Shown here piece after piece: positions 62,550 to 64,000 of a stretch of 64,000 bases of DNA. The position numbers and the translations under genes were made by a program. The notes beneath the pieces are model-generated. The model made no database searches, had not been told where the DNA came from, and worked only from the letters and a program-made list of their open reading frames with translations. Within the stretch, counting starts at the first letter, position 1; each line of letters starts with the position of its first letter. Origin of the DNA: Nitrospirota bacterium (GTDB taxonomy: Bacteria; Nitrospirota; 9FT-COMBO-42-15; HDB-SIOI813); contig JADLDG010000034.1 in assembly GCA_020846775.1 (NCBI GenBank), positions 62,001 through 126,000 of the forward strand. The letters are read 5' to 3'.

Positions 62550-64000
62550 TTATTCGACAGAGAAGTATACATCATTCGGACTTGCCGTTGTTGACAACTG
62601 AGTGTTGCGGTAATCTGTCCAGATGACGTATGCCTTTCCATCTGCCACAGATATGCCCGGTTTCTCATGCCATGCCAGTCCACTAACACTATCTCCTGCA
62701 TCATCATTAACTATCCGGTTGGTTGTAAAACCTGTACCGTCACTGCTCTTTGCAAAATATATATCTTTTACCCCATTTCGCCAATCATCCCATACAACAT
62801 AGATATTGGAATCATCAGCAGCGATTGCAGGATATGCTGCACCGCCGAAGAAACCTGAGCTGACGCTATCAGTAACAGACAGTGTCGTATTTATCAGCGA
62901 GAGTGTCCCCCCGTCTACAATTGCAAGGTCAATGTCGTACGAATTAATTACCTCACTCACAAATTTAGGTTCAGTTATCAGTGCCCTCTGCCATACGATA
63001 TATACCTCGCAAACAGGATCTCCTGGTGTATTACAAACAGGATCAACCGCTATTGATGGAACCCTTGCATTGTAGCCAGATGTCAATCCAATATCCAGTG
63101 AAACCCCTGGAATCCCACTGCTAATCTTTTTGAGCTTTATGCGGGTCGGGATGGATGGAAACTGCACTAGTTCTTCACCCAGGTCTTCCCATACGACATA
63201 GGCAGAACCAGCCGGGTCCATAGCTACTGACGGCCGTCTCCCTGCTAATGAAAGATACGCCCCGGCAGAAAAGGTGCTCCCAAGATTAATGCTCCAGGCA
63301 TAATATATGGCCGGATAATTATCGCCACTATAATCCCTGTGCTCCCATGTTATATATATTTCATCAGAGTTTATAGCAATAGATGGAGAGGTATCGTAAT
63401 CAAGGTTTCCTGTTGTATCGGCGTTGATCTTCTTTATTGACTCAAAACCAGAGACTCTGTCATATTTTCTGAACAGGATATCAGCGTCACCCTGCCCCCT
63501 GTCCTCCCATGTAATATATATATTTCCGGAGCTATCTGCGGCTATTGCCGGCGAGAACTGCTCTCCCAGTGACGAGCTGTCAACAAGTACCGGCAAATCA
63601 AAACTACTGCCGCCATTAATGCTCCTGGTAAAATAAGCCTTGTACAAGCCCGACGAATTATCAGACCATACGACATAGACCCTTACAGTCCCTGTATCTG
63701 CATCTTTAAATACCGCAATATTTTTTTGTCCTGAGGAGTATGTGTTCGCCCTTGATATTCCAGGGTTATAATTGGCGGTTAATCTCATGTTCGCATTAAA
63801 GGTTGTCAGGAAGGCTATAGCGCTTGCAGATGTGCCGGTTGTATCAGCAGCCCGTATAACAACCTTCTCAGGCGCTGCTGCAGCATCCGCTGGCGCTGTA
63901 TATTTACCGTCACTATCTATTGTGCCAACCACATTTTCATTGCCGCCGGGGATGCCGTTTACGCTCCATGCAGCCGCTGTCCCTGCAGGAGTAACAGAAA
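62550..64000 (-). CDS. Large exported repeat protein with Ig-like and sialidase-type repeats, C-terminal part (runs off right edge)
   Basis: The frame is open beyond the window (no start), so only about 483 residues are seen. At the right edge lies a bacterial Ig-like segment (AWSVNGIPGGN, VGTIDSDGKYTAPA). Eight or so sialidase/BNR-like blades follow (pattern IAVDSSGNIYITWED, VAMDPAGSAYVVWED, with repeated VVW/ITWED), as in repeat beta-propellers. The C-terminal end, AYVIWTDYRNTQLST, is another blade. It is likely a secreted surface protein. The ATG at 63932 is internal to the domain and should not be taken as the start. Confidence 0.75.
   Translation of the reverse strand, partial: SVTPAGTAAAWSVNGIPGGNENVVGTIDSDGKYTAPADAAAAPEKVVIRAADTTGTSASAIAFLTTFNANMRLTANYNPGISRANTYSSGQKNIAVFKDADTGTVRVYVVWSDNSSGLYKAYFTRSINGGSSFDLPVLVDSSSLGEQFSPAIAADSSGNIYITWEDRGQGDADILFRKYDRVSGFESIKKINADTTGNLDYDTSPSIAINSDEIYITWEHRDYSGDNYPAIYYAWSINLGSTFSAGAYLSLAGRRPSVAMDPAGSAYVVWEDLGEELVQFPSIPTRIKLKKISSGIPGVSLDIGLTSGYNARVPSIAVDPVCNTPGDPVCEVYIVWQRALITEPKFVSEVINSYDIDLAIVDGGTLSLINTTLSVTDSVSSGFFGGAAYPAIAADDSNIYVVWDDWRNGVKDIYFAKSSDGTGFTTNRIVNDDAGDSVSGLAWHEKPGISVADGKAYVIWTDYRNTQLSTTASPNDVYFSVE

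Noticed and set aside
1-64000. CRISPR arrays, tRNA or rRNA genes, insertion sequences with transposase
   Set aside because: No regularly spaced direct repeats, no cloverleaf with T-loop signature, no rRNA-like stretch, and no transposase or integrase frame was found by reading.

Overview
The window looks like a chromosomal segment of a Gram-negative bacterium with an anaerobic or facultative, electron-transport-rich metabolism. It has outer-membrane proteins, a PEP-CTERM protein, the c-type cytochrome maturation machinery, an Rnf complex, a B12-dependent ribonucleotide reductase and the start of a hydrogenase-4-like membrane subunit. This mixture would fit Nitrospirota or Desulfobacterota-like lineages, but that is inference; no rRNA or tRNA gene is visible to settle it.

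Layout. 1-7.3 kb is accessory DNA. It holds an XRE-cupin regulator directly upstream of a hydrogenase-4-like gene that leaves the window, a relic of a U32-peptidase-like gene, a HIRAN-domain gene with a tiny coupled upstream gene, an integron attC-like site, and a type III restriction island (res, a KilA-N gene, and a mod gene without its 5' half). The mod fragment is joined to a 3'-truncated ychJ-like gene at a microhomology. 7.6-14.5 kb is cell-surface: a PEP-CTERM protein, a BcsS-like/GH26/GT2 exopolysaccharide operon, and a divergent L,D-transpeptidase/DUF882 pair. 14.6-18.5 kb has pyruvate kinase followed by a 350-bp 'gene graveyard' with pieces resembling pfkB, korA and korB, an FAD dehydrogenase and a VOC protein. 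18.5-22.8 kb is a TetR-controlled HlyD/FtsX/ATPase exporter operon with a cytochrome c' gene just downstream.

23-31.3 kb holds a PsiE-like protein, a haem lipoprotein, sucCD, nrdJ (with a candidate pair of NrdR boxes), a radical SAM protein, and a PBP-like/porin pair. 31.4-34.5 kb has a YyaL-like thioredoxin-fold protein and an AI-2E family permease. 34.8-45.2 kb is one long cytochrome c biogenesis cluster that combines System II parts (ResB, CcdA) with nearly complete System I (CcmABC, an unusual OB-fold/CcmD-like protein, CcmE, F, G, H, I). 45.2-51.4 kb carries an S2P-type protease and a glycogen/glycolysis module: glgA, a phosphofructokinase with pyrophosphate-type signature residues, acylphosphatase, and a GH57 enzyme.

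51.4-64 kb lies on the minus strand: a DUF4015 protein, rpsF-ssb-rpsR, rnfCDGEAB, rpiB-glyA-nrdR, a methyltransferase, and the C-terminal part of a repeat-containing exported protein that runs off the right edge. The NrdR made here is the expected repressor of nrdJ 33 kb away, and the haem machinery would serve the two or more c-type cytochromes in the window.
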